In this document: positions 8,175-17,518 of the stretch, one piece after another
Layout: every line of letters starts with the position of its first letter
Position numbering within the stretch: the stretch's first letter is position 1
Source: Xanthomarina sp035306705
GTDB taxonomy: Bacteria > Bacteroidota > Bacteroidia > Flavobacteriales > Flavobacteriaceae
DNA length: 62,502 nucleotides
Assembly: GCF_035306705.1 (NCBI RefSeq)
Contig: NZ_DATGNO010000147.1
Span: 1-62,502, forward strand
Reading direction: 5' to 3'
The notes under the pieces: generated by a model
What the model saw: the letters and a program-made list of their open reading frames with translations, nothing else
Databases searched by the model: none
Told to the model about the DNA's origin: nothing
Made by a program: the position numbers and the translations under genes

Positions 8175-9164
8175 TTATTTTTTTTCGGGAATAGCTATTT
8201 GAAGTAATGTGATTTTCTCTTGAGGTTTAAGTTCCAGCTGCCCAATAATCGCTGGCAATAGCATCACTTCCCCCTTGTCAATAGTGTATTCAGTATCCAT
8301 ATAGTTCATACTGCCTTTTCCTTCTATGCAAATAAGAATGGTGGGCTCATCTTTTAAACCTGCTTGAAATTCAGATTCGCTTTTAATGCGCCAAAGCTTA
8401 AAATGTTCATTGTCGAAAAGTTTTTCGGCATTTTTTATAATTTCACTTTTTACTGGTGTTATTGGACCGATATCCACCTGATCAAAATCAATACAAGCCA
8501 TTGCTTTATCCACTTGAAGTTCGCGCGGTTTTCCAGTTTTAATATCTGTGCGATCCCAATCATATAGACGAAAAGTGGTGTCACTATTTTCCTGAACCTC
8601 AAAAACAACAGCTCCGCTCAAGGTATGTACTGTTCCCGAATGGATAAATACAGCATCTCCTTTTTTAGGTACAAAACTGTGGAGATGATCGGACACCGAT
8701 TTATTATGAATTGAATCGAGCAAATTCTCTTTAGTAGTTCCTTTTTTTAATCCAGCGTAAATACGGCTGTTATCACTAGTTTCCATAACTATCCAAGCTT
8801 CAGTTTTTCCGGTATCACCTTTTGGGATATACTCTTTTTGATCGTCCGATGGATGTACTTGTACCGACAAAACCTCGTTGCAATCCAAAAATTTCAATAA
8901 AAGAGGAAATCTCTCAAAGTGGTCTCCCATCTTTCCCATAATTTCATAACGGTAGTCTTCCATCAACTTTGTAATTGTTGTTCCTTTTAGTTCGCCTTCA
9001 GAGACTTCGCTTGCATGATCCTTCCTATCGCTCAATATCCATGCTTCCCCTATGGGGTCGTCTTTAGGGAGTGGTTTTGAAAGTAAATGTTCCAGTTTTC
9101 TGCCTCCCCATATACGATATTGATAAATGGGTTCAAATTTTAGAGGATAGATTTTATTTTTCAT
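8175..9164 (-). CDS. manA: Mannose-6-phosphate isomerase, class I
   Basis: A zinc enzyme that converts mannose-6-phosphate to fructose-6-phosphate. The 329-residue cupin protein has QVHPSD (102-107) with zinc ligands Gln102 and His104, Glu122 in GKTEAW, and His180 in IHSGTVHTLSG. The active-site strand ends in FRLYDWDR (198-205), where the arginine is catalytic. This is the short bacterial (YvyI/ManA) form. It is the first gene of the minus-strand operon and is followed 5 bases later by the phosphomannomutase-like gene. Its product enters the pgi/zwf pathway encoded just downstream on the other strand. Confidence 0.95.
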   Translation of the reverse strand: MKNKIYPLKFEPIYQYRIWGGRKLEHLLSKPLPKDDPIGEAWILSDRKDHASEVSEGELKGTTITKLMEDYRYEIMGKMGDHFERFPLLLKFLDCNEVLSVQVHPSDDQKEYIPKGDTGKTEAWIVMETSDNSRIYAGLKKGTTKENLLDSIHNKSVSDHLHSFVPKKGDAVFIHSGTVHTLSGAVVFEVQENSDTTFRLYDWDRTDIKTGKPRELQVDKAMACIDFDQVDIGPITPVKSEIIKNAEKLFDNEHFKLWRIKSESEFQAGLKDEPTILICIEGKGSMNYMDTEYTIDKGEVMLLPAIIGQLELKPQEKITLLQIAIPEKK

Positions 9165-9557
9165 CTTAAACTATATTAAAATACTATTTTCAACTTTTTA
9201 ATTTTAAAACCTTTCTTAAATAAAATTCTTCCAATTTTATCTTGGATGATTGGTGAAGAAAACACTAGTTTCATCGTATAAAAAGTATCGTAAAGGTTGC
9301 ATATAATCATGGGAATTGTGTTACATATTTGCGTCAATGTTTACAGATTTTACAGATTTTGAATCTTTTGTAAGTCAATAAAATTTAAGTCTTCACTACT
9401 TAAATTGATGGGTACAGAATGTAATTTTATTTCTCAAGATTTTATATTATAAATAAGTGCTTAAAGATAAAGGGCCGGATTATTCAACTTCGATTTTGAC
9501 ATTCCACACTAGAAAGACTAACTTCGTAAACTTATTATTTTATTGAATCTATTTATT
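9165..9557. other. Divergent intergenic region between manA and the S9 peptidase gene (393 bp)
   Basis: I see no gene here. The region must hold the start signals for manA (minus strand) and the peptidase (plus strand). A weak plus-strand promoter candidate is TTG at 9497-9499, then 20 bases, then TAACTTCG at 9520-9527, which differs at one base from TAnnTTTG. A short tandem of TTTACAGA and TTTTACAGA lies near 9340-9356. No convincing CAAAnnTA box for manA is visible close to its start, and no stable hairpin or tRNA was noticed. Confidence 0.45.
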
Positions 9558-11933
9558 ATGAAATTGAAAAACATTCTATTATTTTCAAGTCTATATTTGA
9601 TGAGCTATTTTGCCCTTGCTCAAAAAAACAATCTTTCAGAATTAACCATTAAAGAGATCATGCAAGGTGATGATTTTATTGGTCATTTACCTTCAAACGT
9701 GAGTTGGTCCGAGGAAAAAGATGTTATTTATTTCGATTGGAATCCTGATGCAGCCTTAAGCGATTCCCTTTATGGCTATCAATTAAAAACCGATAAGATT
9801 TCTAAAATAGATTTTGAAACGGAGTTTGCTTTGCCCGCTTCAAATGCGATTTTAAATAAAGAAAAATCCAAAAAAATATATAACAAATTTGGAGATGTAT
9901 TTGTAGTAGATATTGCTACAAATAAAATTACGCAAATTACTGCAACTTCGGATTTTGAAGGTCAAGTTCATTTTACAGATTTCGATACGCAAGTTGCTTA
10001 TGTAAAAGATCAGAATCTCTATAAATGGGATATAAAAACAGGAACAACCACACAAGTCACGAATTTTTTAAAGAAAGAAAAGAAAGAAGCGGCCAAGAGC
10101 AAAAAAGATGAATGGATAAATAAGGATCAGTTAGAACTTTTTGATGTATTAAAGGAACGAAAAGAGAAATCGGATCAACATGATAGTTTAATGAAACGAT
10201 TTGATGCTAAAAAACCATTAAAAATATATTTAGAAGGGAAATCCGTTTTAAACCAAAAAATAAGTCCCGATGGAAAGTACGTCACTTACGTATTAGCAAA
10301 ACGTACTGAAAACAAAAAGACCATCATGCCTCATTACGTTACGGAATCTGGCTATACAGAAGATGAAAACACACGTTCTAAGGTGGGAGACGAGCAAACC
10401 GAATACACCTTGTTTGTTTACGATCTTGAAAAAAGAAAAACATATCCTGTTGTTTTGGATAATTTAAAAGGTCTAGATTATATTCCAGAATACACGAAAG
10501 ATTATCCAGATAAACCTTATAAAAACGAGAATAGAATCGGATATATTTCTGGACCAACTTGGAGTCCAGATGGAAAATTTGGTGTTTTGGATATTAATAC
10601 AAACGATTATAAAGATCGTTGGATTGTATTGTTGAATGTAGAAACTGGAACTATTGAAAATTTAGACCATCAACATGACGATGCGTGGATTGCCGGCCCT
10701 GGAATTGGAGGTTATGGTGGAGGAGACTTAGGTTGGTTGCCAGATAATAAAAGTATTTGGTATATGTCGGAAAAAACAGGCTATTCACATTTATATACCA
10801 TGAATGTGGTTTCAAAAAGAGTTAAACCATTGACTGAAGGTGCTTTTGAAATATATAATCCACAGATTTCTAAAGATGAAAAACGTTGGTATTTTACTGC
10901 AAATAAAAATCATCCAGGAGATCGTCAGTTTTATAGCATGTCTATAACAGGAGGAAAGTTTACAGCCTTAACAGATAGAGTAGGAAAAAATGATGTCACG
11001 CTTTCACCGGATGAAAAACAAATGGCCATTCTTTATTCTTATTCTAATAAACCTACAGAATTGTATGTTCAGGAAAACCCGTTGTTCACATCAAAAAAGA
11101 CCGTACCAAAACAAATCACACATTCTACTACTAAAACTTTTAAGAATTACTCTTGGAAAGATCCGGAAATCATCACATTTAAAGCCGAAGATGGTGCAGA
11201 AGTGTATGCTAGATTATATCAGCCAAAAACGGATGTAAAAAATAGAGCAGCTGTAATTTTTGTTCATGGCGCTGGTTATTTACAAAATGCCCATCAATGG
11301 TGGAGTTCTTATTACAGAGAATACATGTTTCATAATTTATTAGTTGATAATGGTTACACCGTTTTAGATATTGATTATCGTGGTAGTGCTGGTTATGGAA
11401 GAGATTGGCGAACTGGAATCTATAGACATATGGGCGGAAAGGATTTATCCGATCAAGTAGATGGCGCTAAATATTTAATGAGTAAATACGGAATCGATAA
11501 GGACAAAATAGGCATTTACGGAGGTTCTTATGGGGGTTTTATAACGCTTATGGCTATGTTTAATGAAGCTGAAACATTTACGGCCGGAGCTGCTATTCGT
11601 TCAGTTGGGGATTGGGCTGCTTATAATCATGGTTATACAGCAAGAATTTTAAATACGCCGGTAACTGATAGTTTGGCGTACAGAAGAAGTTCTCCTATTT
11701 ACTTTGCAGATGGATTACAAGGAGATTTATTGATTTTACATGGAATGATAGACGATAACGTCCATTTTCAAGACATGGTTCGCCTGTCGCAACGCTTAAT
11801 CGAATTAGGAAAGGAAAATTGGGAAATGGCAATTTATCCTGTAGAGCGACATGGATTTGTAGAACCAAGTAGTTGGACAGATGAATACCTGAGAATTTAT
11901 AAGCTATTTCAAGAAAGCTTACTCGATAAATAA
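9558..11933 (+). CDS. Secreted S9-family prolyl oligopeptidase / dipeptidyl-peptidase-like serine peptidase
   Basis: This 791-residue protein counts from ATG 9558. A TTG five codons upstream is possible but less likely. An N-terminal hydrophobic signal (KNILLFSSLYLMSYFALAQ) points to export. A beta-propeller fills about residues 40-520, with repeated SPDGK/SPDEK blade motifs. The C-terminal alpha/beta-hydrolase has the triad Ser657 in GGSYGG, Asp732 in DDNVHF and His765 in ERHGF. This is the layout of the S9 DPP4/acylaminoacyl-peptidase group, which removes dipeptides or trims oligopeptides in the periplasm. It is monocistronic and ends at a strong hairpin terminator shared with ridA. Confidence 0.93.
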   Translation: MKLKNILLFSSLYLMSYFALAQKNNLSELTIKEIMQGDDFIGHLPSNVSWSEEKDVIYFDWNPDAALSDSLYGYQLKTDKISKIDFETEFALPASNAILNKEKSKKIYNKFGDVFVVDIATNKITQITATSDFEGQVHFTDFDTQVAYVKDQNLYKWDIKTGTTTQVTNFLKKEKKEAAKSKKDEWINKDQLELFDVLKERKEKSDQHDSLMKRFDAKKPLKIYLEGKSVLNQKISPDGKYVTYVLAKRTENKKTIMPHYVTESGYTEDENTRSKVGDEQTEYTLFVYDLEKRKTYPVVLDNLKGLDYIPEYTKDYPDKPYKNENRIGYISGPTWSPDGKFGVLDINTNDYKDRWIVLLNVETGTIENLDHQHDDAWIAGPGIGGYGGGDLGWLPDNKSIWYMSEKTGYSHLYTMNVVSKRVKPLTEGAFEIYNPQISKDEKRWYFTANKNHPGDRQFYSMSITGGKFTALTDRVGKNDVTLSPDEKQMAILYSYSNKPTELYVQENPLFTSKKTVPKQITHSTTKTFKNYSWKDPEIITFKAEDGAEVYARLYQPKTDVKNRAAVIFVHGAGYLQNAHQWWSSYYREYMFHNLLVDNGYTVLDIDYRGSAGYGRDWRTGIYRHMGGKDLSDQVDGAKYLMSKYGIDKDKIGIYGGSYGGFITLMAMFNEAETFTAGAAIRSVGDWAAYNHGYTARILNTPVTDSLAYRRSSPIYFADGLQGDLLILHGMIDDNVHFQDMVRLSQRLIELGKENWEMAIYPVERHGFVEPSSWTDEYLRIYKLFQESLLDK

Positions 11934-11953
11934 CTTGATAATAGAATATAAAT

Positions 11954-11998
11954 GAAAGCCTTTTGAAAATAAAGTTTCATTATTTTCAAAAGGCTTTC
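11954..11998. terminator. Bidirectional terminator between the S9 peptidase gene and ridA
   Basis: A perfect 19-bp inverted repeat (11954-11972 with 11980-11998) surrounds a 7-base loop. Both arms include the GAAAGCCTTTTGAAAATAA core or its complement. It lies between two converging genes, 21 bases after the peptidase stop and 4 bases from the ridA stop, and can serve both. Confidence 0.9.
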
Positions 11999-12001
11999 GG
12001 C

Positions 12002-12382
12002 TTATTTACAAGCCATCATGCTAATTTCAACGTTTACAAATTTCGGCAAGTTGGCAACTTCCACGGTTTCTCTTGCCGGGGCAGTTTCCTCATTAAAATA
12101 GGTAGCATATACCTCGTTTATTTTCGAAAAGTTGTGCATGTCGCTTATAAAAATAGTCGCTTTAAAAACGTTTTCAAAAGTCATATCTGCAGCTTTTAAA
12201 ACAGCTTTTAAATTTTCCATAACCTGCTTGGTTTCTGTTTTAATATCCTCTAAAACCAATTCCATAGTTTCAGGATTGAAAGCTATTTGTCCGGAAGTGT
12301 ATAAAATGTTATTAACTAAAACAGCTTGGTTATATGGGCCAATTGGAGCAGGAGCGTGGGGAGAATTGATGATTTTTTTCAT
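12002..12382 (-). CDS. ridA: RidA/YjgF-family reactive imine deaminase
   Basis: RidA proteins are small trimeric cytosolic enzymes that hydrolyse reactive enamines and imines from PLP enzymes. This 126-residue protein has the family pattern in order: APIGPYNQAV (10-21), YTSGQIA (28-34), and the C-terminal APARETVEVANLP with Arg104, which binds the substrate carboxylate. It lies 47 bases downstream of lptD on the same strand and is probably transcribed with it. The opposite strand carries two overlapping open frames with no recognisable content. Confidence 0.95.
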   Translation of the reverse strand: MKKIINSPHAPAPIGPYNQAVLVNNILYTSGQIAFNPETMELVLEDIKTETKQVMENLKAVLKAADMTFENVFKATIFISDMHNFSKINEVYATYFNEETAPARETVEVANLPKFVNVEISMMACK

Positions 12383-12429
12383 AAATAAATTTTTTTCGTT
12401 CTGTAAACTAATAGGAAAAACAACTGCTA

Positions 12430-15180
12430 CTATAGTTGTTTATCTGATTGTCTTCGTTTATCGTATTTAATATCTTTAAGTAGATTGGATTTAATTCCAA
12501 TAAAGAAATTCCAAGAGCTTCTATCGCTAAAAGGAATCCAATTTAAACTCATTCTCCAACTTAATAAATCTCTTTCAAATCTTAAAGAAGTATAGGTAAA
12601 ACCTTTATTTTTAAAATCGTAACCAGAAGATGCTCCAACTTTCCAACGTGGGGATAATTCCACATCTCCAGAGAACATTAGGGAATGCGAGGAAATCTCA
12701 TCTTCACGCCTCACATTCGAATAGTTAACAGCATAGGCAAAACGTATGCTCCAAGGAATGAGACTTGTGTACAAATCGCTTGGTGTTTTTTCTTCATCGT
12801 CGTCGTCTTCATAAAAACTATTATCTGCAAAATCTTGCGAACGTCCAAATAAATCATCAGCTCGGCCACCACTTCTTAGATTTTCATTATAACTTTCTTT
12901 GGTTTCTCCACCGGTAAAAGTTGTATTGGAAAGCGTATAACTCATGGTGACATTGGCACTTGTTAGTCTAAACAGACTTCCACCATTGTCAACATTCCAC
13001 TTATCTATTAGGTTGTCGTTGTTATCTAAGGCATACGGGTTTAAAGAAGCTCCAAAGTTAACTGCCATTTTATCCTTTAATAATTGGGTGCTTCCAGAAA
13101 TGTTGAGATTGCTCCAGTTTAAGGAATCGGCAGCAATGTCGTAACCAGTATTAAAATTTAGGTTGTCCAGCAATTTTATTTTTCTTGGTTCGGTTTTAGC
13201 GGAATCTTTTTCGCGAACCTTCATTTCTATATTGTTTCCCAAAGCAAATCCAATTGTACTGGAATATCGATTGTTTGGAGAGCCATAAACAGATTTTTCA
13301 AACCTGGAGTATTCCACTTCTTCTCTAGTTAAACCGTCGGCACTAACTACTTCATAGGTGTCATAATACTGATCGAAAGACGGATTGATGGTATAGCTTA
13401 TGGAAGGTCTCATTACGTGCCTAAGCGCTTTTATTTTTTTATCTTCTCCTTCTTTTTCAAAATTGAACATTCCGTATAAAGTGGTTCCTAAACTTGTATT
13501 AAAATCGTAAGTTCTATATGAAGCAAACCCATTGTTATCGTTGGTTATGACTTGTTCTGTCGTTTCATCATAATATTTATCCACTGTTTTAAAGGTCCAG
13601 GTTTCCTTGTAATTGGTTGTTGCACTTAAGCTTAAATATTTTAAGACTTTAAAATTTGTAGTAAGTGGTATATTATGACTGATTCCGTTTTGGGCCTGTT
13701 CCCACATTTCTTTTTTAAAGAATAAGGAATCGGTGGTCTGAATTCTATTTTCTGCTCTTACGTTGTACTGAAAGTTGATATTTTGAAGAGCACCTTTTTT
13801 AGAACCTGTTTTTGGTTCAAACGGATAAATTCTACTTACACTTGCTTGAAGGGTAGGCAGAGTCATGCTAATAGACTCGGTATTGGTGTTTTGAGAATGG
13901 GTAGCTGCCACACTCATATTTACTTGTGGTTCCCCTTGAAAGGTTTTAGAATAAGAAACCGATGAGGCCATGGTGTTATTTAAAAAACTTGGTGCATTTA
14001 CTTGGTTGATGGATTCTTGATAATATTTACTACTTCCTAAGTTAACAGAGGCCGAGAATCTGGAGCTTGGACTCGATTTGGTGTCTTGAGTATGAGACCA
14101 TCGAATGTTGTAAATGGTAGATTTCGAATAATCGGGGAAACCACGTTCACTATTAATCAGGTTTTCGTATCTAAATCCTAAATTTCCAGCAAATTTATAA
14201 CGTATGGCATAATCACTTTCAAAACGCAAACCATAACTACCATTGGTGTAGTAATCTCCTAAAACAGCAAGATCTATATAATCGCTAATGGCAAAATAAT
14301 AACCTCCATTTTGTAAAAAATACCCACGACTGCTTTGCTCTCCAAAACTAGGAATTAAAACTCCAGAGGTTTGTGTCTTGGTTAAAGGAAAAAACCCAAA
14401 TGGCAAACCAATTGGAGTAGGTACATCTGCAATTACCATATTGGTAAGTCCTACAACAATCTTTTTTCCAGGAACTAATTTTATTTTATTGGCTTGAAAG
14501 TAATATTCTGGATTTTCTATGTCTTTTGAAGTTGTAAAGCGACCTTTGTATAAAAAGATCACCGAATCGTTTTCCTTTTTAGTAATTGGCGCATATATCT
14601 GCATGCCTTGTTGCTCGGTTTTCGAATTAAAAATCAAGGCTTTTTCAGTTTTATAATTAAACCTAATCGAATCCGGTTCTACTAAATTATCTCCTTGTTT
14701 AAAGGAGGGACGTTGTGTATAGGCTCCAGCGGAATCCTTTATTCGACCGGCATATACTTCGTTTTTATTGTAATCTATAACTATAATTCCCGCTTTTAGT
14801 TCCATGTCTTGAAAATACACTTCAGCTTCATTATATAAATAGAGTTTTTGCTCTTTACTATTAAAAGAGGTGTAGTCTTTTGCCTTGTATGTAACCGTAG
14901 ACGCTAATAATGCTGGCTTGGGCTTTATGGAATCTTTTAGGGTGGAGTCTTGTTCAACTTTTGAAACCTCTATTTTCTCTAAGGAATCAACCTGAACAGT
15001 AATGGTATCGTTAGTTTTTTCAGGTGGAATGTTTCCTCCAGGTTTTGGAATGTCTTGAGCGAAGCCAAAAGTGTTGATAAACACTGTAAAACTTAAGGCA
15101 AAAAGTATGTAAAAGTTGTTTGTATGCAACGCTTTTAAATGTATTTTTGTAAAAGTATGGCTCGGTTTTTGAATTGCCAA
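12430..15180 (-). CDS. lptD: LptD-like LPS assembly outer-membrane protein
   Basis: This outer-membrane beta-barrel places lipopolysaccharide in the outer leaflet. The 916-residue frame has a signal region (FYILFALSFTVFINTFGFAQ), then an OstA-type beta-jellyroll at about 90-250 (VTYKAKDYTSF..LYLYNEAEVYF), the barrel-entry motif TPIGLPFGFFPLT near 260, and a long strand-rich barrel that ends with an alternating aromatic pattern. The annotated start at 15180 is TTG and lies on a possible -7 box (15178-15185). The TTG at 15129, giving MHTNNFYILF, fits a signal peptide better. No ATG is available near the N-terminus. ridA follows on the same strand. Confidence 0.9.
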   Translation of the reverse strand: MAIQKPSHTFTKIHLKALHTNNFYILFALSFTVFINTFGFAQDIPKPGGNIPPEKTNDTITVQVDSLEKIEVSKVEQDSTLKDSIKPKPALLASTVTYKAKDYTSFNSKEQKLYLYNEAEVYFQDMELKAGIIVIDYNKNEVYAGRIKDSAGAYTQRPSFKQGDNLVEPDSIRFNYKTEKALIFNSKTEQQGMQIYAPITKKENDSVIFLYKGRFTTSKDIENPEYYFQANKIKLVPGKKIVVGLTNMVIADVPTPIGLPFGFFPLTKTQTSGVLIPSFGEQSSRGYFLQNGGYYFAISDYIDLAVLGDYYTNGSYGLRFESDYAIRYKFAGNLGFRYENLINSERGFPDYSKSTIYNIRWSHTQDTKSSPSSRFSASVNLGSSKYYQESINQVNAPSFLNNTMASSVSYSKTFQGEPQVNMSVAATHSQNTNTESISMTLPTLQASVSRIYPFEPKTGSKKGALQNINFQYNVRAENRIQTTDSLFFKKEMWEQAQNGISHNIPLTTNFKVLKYLSLSATTNYKETWTFKTVDKYYDETTEQVITNDNNGFASYRTYDFNTSLGTTLYGMFNFEKEGEDKKIKALRHVMRPSISYTINPSFDQYYDTYEVVSADGLTREEVEYSRFEKSVYGSPNNRYSSTIGFALGNNIEMKVREKDSAKTEPRKIKLLDNLNFNTGYDIAADSLNWSNLNISGSTQLLKDKMAVNFGASLNPYALDNNDNLIDKWNVDNGGSLFRLTSANVTMSYTLSNTTFTGGETKESYNENLRSGGRADDLFGRSQDFADNSFYEDDDDEEKTPSDLYTSLIPWSIRFAYAVNYSNVRREDEISSHSLMFSGDVELSPRWKVGASSGYDFKNKGFTYTSLRFERDLLSWRMSLNWIPFSDRSSWNFFIGIKSNLLKDIKYDKRRQSDKQL

Positions 15181-15205
15181 AATTACATATATTTTTTGTG
15201 ATTAA
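15178..15205 (-). promoter_or_regulatory. Candidate promoter of lptD
   Basis: On the minus strand TAATTTTG (plus 15178-15185) matches the Bacteroidota -7 consensus TAnnTTTG. A TTA (one base off the -33 TTG) lies exactly 17 bases upstream. If used, transcription would start inside the first codons of the longest lptD frame, so the real start codon would have to be further in, for example TTG 15129. Confidence 0.45.
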
Positions 15206-15264
15206 TTTAATAAACGGAAAAATTCGAAAATTTAATTATACCTTAATTATTTAGAGTAATAAAC

Positions 15265-15292
15265 TTGCTCTATAGTTGTTATTATATATGTG
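15265..15292 (+). promoter_or_regulatory. Candidate promoter of the amidase gene
   Basis: TTG at 15265-15267, a 17-base spacer, then TATATGTG at 15285-15292, which is one base away from TAnnTTTG. It would give a leader of about 80 bases before the ATG at 15380. Confidence 0.4.
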
Positions 15293-15379
15293 ATACATCC
15301 ATGATTAACCTTTTAAACTCAAAGAAAAGGAATATATGGCTGTTCCATGTAACAAATAAAAAACATTATATATTATTAC

Positions 15380-16498
15380 ATGAAAACGAAATCAAATATA
15401 CTTTTCTTATTTATCTTATGTGTTTTATTCCATATAAGTATTACTGGCTTGTATGCACAAGATAACTCCAATAAATTTGTTGTGGTTTTAGATGCAGGGC
15501 ATGGTGGAAAAGATCCAGGAAAACCATCTAAAGATGGGTATAAGGAAAAGGACATTGCATTAAAGATTGCTTTGGAGGTAGGGAAAGAGTTAGAAAAAAA
15601 CCCTGATATTAAAGTGGTTTATACGAGAAAAACAGATGTTTTTGTCGATTTATTTAGAAGAGGTAAAATTGCAAACGAAGCCAAAGCCGATTTGTTTGTT
15701 TCCATTCACTGTAATGCACACCATACTCAAGCTTATGGATCGGAAACCTATGTATTAGGGATTAACAGGAACGACACCAATTTTAATGTAGCAAAAGCCG
15801 AAAACGAAGTTATCTACTTGGAAGATGATTACGAGAAAAACTACGAGGGATTTGATCCAAATTCTCCTGGTTCCTTTATTGGTTTAACGCTTATGCAAGA
15901 GGAGTATTTAGATCAAAGCATTCTTCTTGCTAGTTTAATTCAAGACAACTTTACAAATTCGTTAAAGCGCAAGAACAGAGGTGTTAAGCAAGCTGGATTT
16001 ATAGTGTTACATCAAACAATTATGCCAAGTGTTTTAATTGAAACAGGGTTTATTACCAATAAGCAAGAAGGTCCTTATTTAAATTCGAGCAAAGGACAAA
16101 AAGAAATGTCTACAGCTATAGAAAAAGCTATTTTGGATTATAAACATACTATTTATCAAAACATTGATAATTTCGTTTATCAAGAATCAAAGGTCGTGGC
16201 GCTCGAAAATCCGAAACCAGCCGAAATTTATAAAAACGTGGTGTTTAAAGTGCAAATTGCTGCCAGTTCTCGAGAAATTGAACTAAAACCATTTAATTTT
16301 AAAGGATTGGAAGATATAACTAGAGACAAAATTAATGGACTTTATAAATATTATTATGGGTACACTTCCGATTATAACCAAATTAAAGATTTCCAGCAGT
16401 ATGCTAAATCTAAGGGGTATCCCTCAAGTTTTATTGTTGCATATAGAGAAGGTAAAATTATTCCTTTAGACGAGGCGTTAAAATCTACTACAAATTAG
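15380..16498 (+). CDS. N-acetylmuramoyl-L-alanine amidase (Amidase_3) with a C-terminal SPOR-like region
   Basis: This exported zinc amidase cuts the bond between MurNAc and the first alanine of peptidoglycan and acts in cell separation. The signal peptide covers about residues 1-26 and ends at LYAQ. The Amidase_3 domain has zinc ligands His41 (DAGHGGKDPG), Glu56 and His110 (SIHCNAH), and catalytic Glu221 (VLIETGF). From about residue 280 the chain VVFKVQIAASSREI..YKYYYG..FIVAY resembles a SPOR/septal-peptidoglycan-binding fold that could target it to the division site. It is divergent from lptD and lies upstream of the MlaD-type gene. Confidence 0.93.
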   Translation: MKTKSNILFLFILCVLFHISITGLYAQDNSNKFVVVLDAGHGGKDPGKPSKDGYKEKDIALKIALEVGKELEKNPDIKVVYTRKTDVFVDLFRRGKIANEAKADLFVSIHCNAHHTQAYGSETYVLGINRNDTNFNVAKAENEVIYLEDDYEKNYEGFDPNSPGSFIGLTLMQEEYLDQSILLASLIQDNFTNSLKRKNRGVKQAGFIVLHQTIMPSVLIETGFITNKQEGPYLNSSKGQKEMSTAIEKAILDYKHTIYQNIDNFVYQESKVVALENPKPAEIYKNVVFKVQIAASSREIELKPFNFKGLEDITRDKINGLYKYYYGYTSDYNQIKDFQQYAKSKGYPSSFIVAYREGKIIPLDEALKSTTN

Positions 16499-16522
16499 AG
16501 CCATTCTTTATAAATTTATTTC

Positions 16523-16530
16523 TAATTTTG
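16523..16530 (+). promoter_or_regulatory. Candidate -7 box upstream of the mlaD-like gene
   Basis: TAATTTTG is an exact TAnnTTTG match ending 24 bases before the TTG start codon at 16554. No clear -33 TTG lies at 17-19 bases upstream, so the call rests on one element. Confidence 0.35.
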
Positions 16531-16553
16531 TTAGGTAACTAAATACATATAAT

Positions 16554-17501
16554 TTGAAACTATCAAGAGAAGTTAAAACTGCTATCTTAGTCATATCTGG
16601 AATTCTATTCCTAATTTTTGGCTTTAATTATTTAAAAGGCAAAAATCTACTGGATTCTTCTGATACATTTTATACAGAATTCGATTATAATGGTTTAACA
16701 ACGGCCTCTCCAGTTACAATTAAAGGTAATAATGTTGGGAAAATAAATAAAATAACCTACGTTGTGGAAACTGGTAAAACGCTGGTTTCATTTACAGTGG
16801 ACAAGGATTTACGGTTTTCAAAAAACAGTAAAATGAGGCTTTATCCAATGGGACTCTTGGATGGGAATGGACTTGCCATTATTACTGCCAAAGATGAAGA
16901 ATTCGCCAAAAGCGGAGATATGTTACAATCTGAAGTAGAACCTGGACTCATAAAAGATCTTTCAGAAAATTTTTCTGGTTTAAGTGAAGGTTTGGATTCT
17001 ACCTTAAAATCGGCCGATTCGTTATTGGTAAACATCAATAGTTTAGTACAAGACGATTCTAACGATGGTTTGAAGCACGCCATAAAAGAATTAAATCTTA
17101 CCTTAACGTCGTTTAAAACCCTATCAGGATCTTTTAATAATTTAATAGCCAAAAATCAAGATAGTTTAACTCAAGTTATCAGTAATTTTAACGCTGTTAG
17201 TAAAAATCTAGCTGTTCTTTCTGAAGATTTAAAAGATGTTGAATTCTCTAAAACCGTTGCAAATTTGGACAACACATTACAAAATGTAAACTCACTTTTA
17301 ACAGGTTTAGACAATGGGGAAGGCTCCATGGGAAAATTACTTAAAGACGAAAAACTATACCACAATCTTGAAGTGGCTTCAGGACAACTAAGCGAATTGC
17401 TACAAGATTTTAAATTAAACCCAAAACGTTACATCCACGTATCTGTTTTTGGTGGAAAAAATAAAGACGACTTCGAAAAACCAGAAGACGAAAGGCAATA
17501 A
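16554..17501 (+). CDS. MCE/MlaD-family lipid transport substrate-binding protein
   Basis: MlaD-type proteins sit in the inner membrane facing the periplasm and pass phospholipids between the membranes. The 315-residue protein starts at TTG (MKLSREVKTAILVISGI). No ATG fits, and the KLSREVKTA opening is typical of the Bacteroidota family, so the TTG start is believed. One transmembrane helix covers about 10-26, followed by an MCE domain at 37-115 (YNGLTTASPVTIKGNNVGKI) and a long helical coiled-coil-like tail to about 280 with repeated SL/NL heptads. No ATPase or permease gene is adjacent, so partners must be elsewhere. Confidence 0.9.
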   Translation: MKLSREVKTAILVISGILFLIFGFNYLKGKNLLDSSDTFYTEFDYNGLTTASPVTIKGNNVGKINKITYVVETGKTLVSFTVDKDLRFSKNSKMRLYPMGLLDGNGLAIITAKDEEFAKSGDMLQSEVEPGLIKDLSENFSGLSEGLDSTLKSADSLLVNINSLVQDDSNDGLKHAIKELNLTLTSFKTLSGSFNNLIAKNQDSLTQVISNFNAVSKNLAVLSEDLKDVEFSKTVANLDNTLQNVNSLLTGLDNGEGSMGKLLKDEKLYHNLEVASGQLSELLQDFKLNPKRYIHVSVFGGKNKDDFEKPEDERQ

Positions 17502-17518
17502 CTAAACCAACTTAACCA

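Noticed and set aside
11963..12470. Two plus-strand frames (78 and 112 codons) over ridA
   Set aside because: The first starts inside the terminator hairpin and both are the antisense of a conserved RidA gene.
15265..15465. 66-codon frame before the amidase
   Set aside because: It overlaps the amidase signal peptide in another frame, is Tyr/Cys/Ile-rich, and starts on the promoter candidate.
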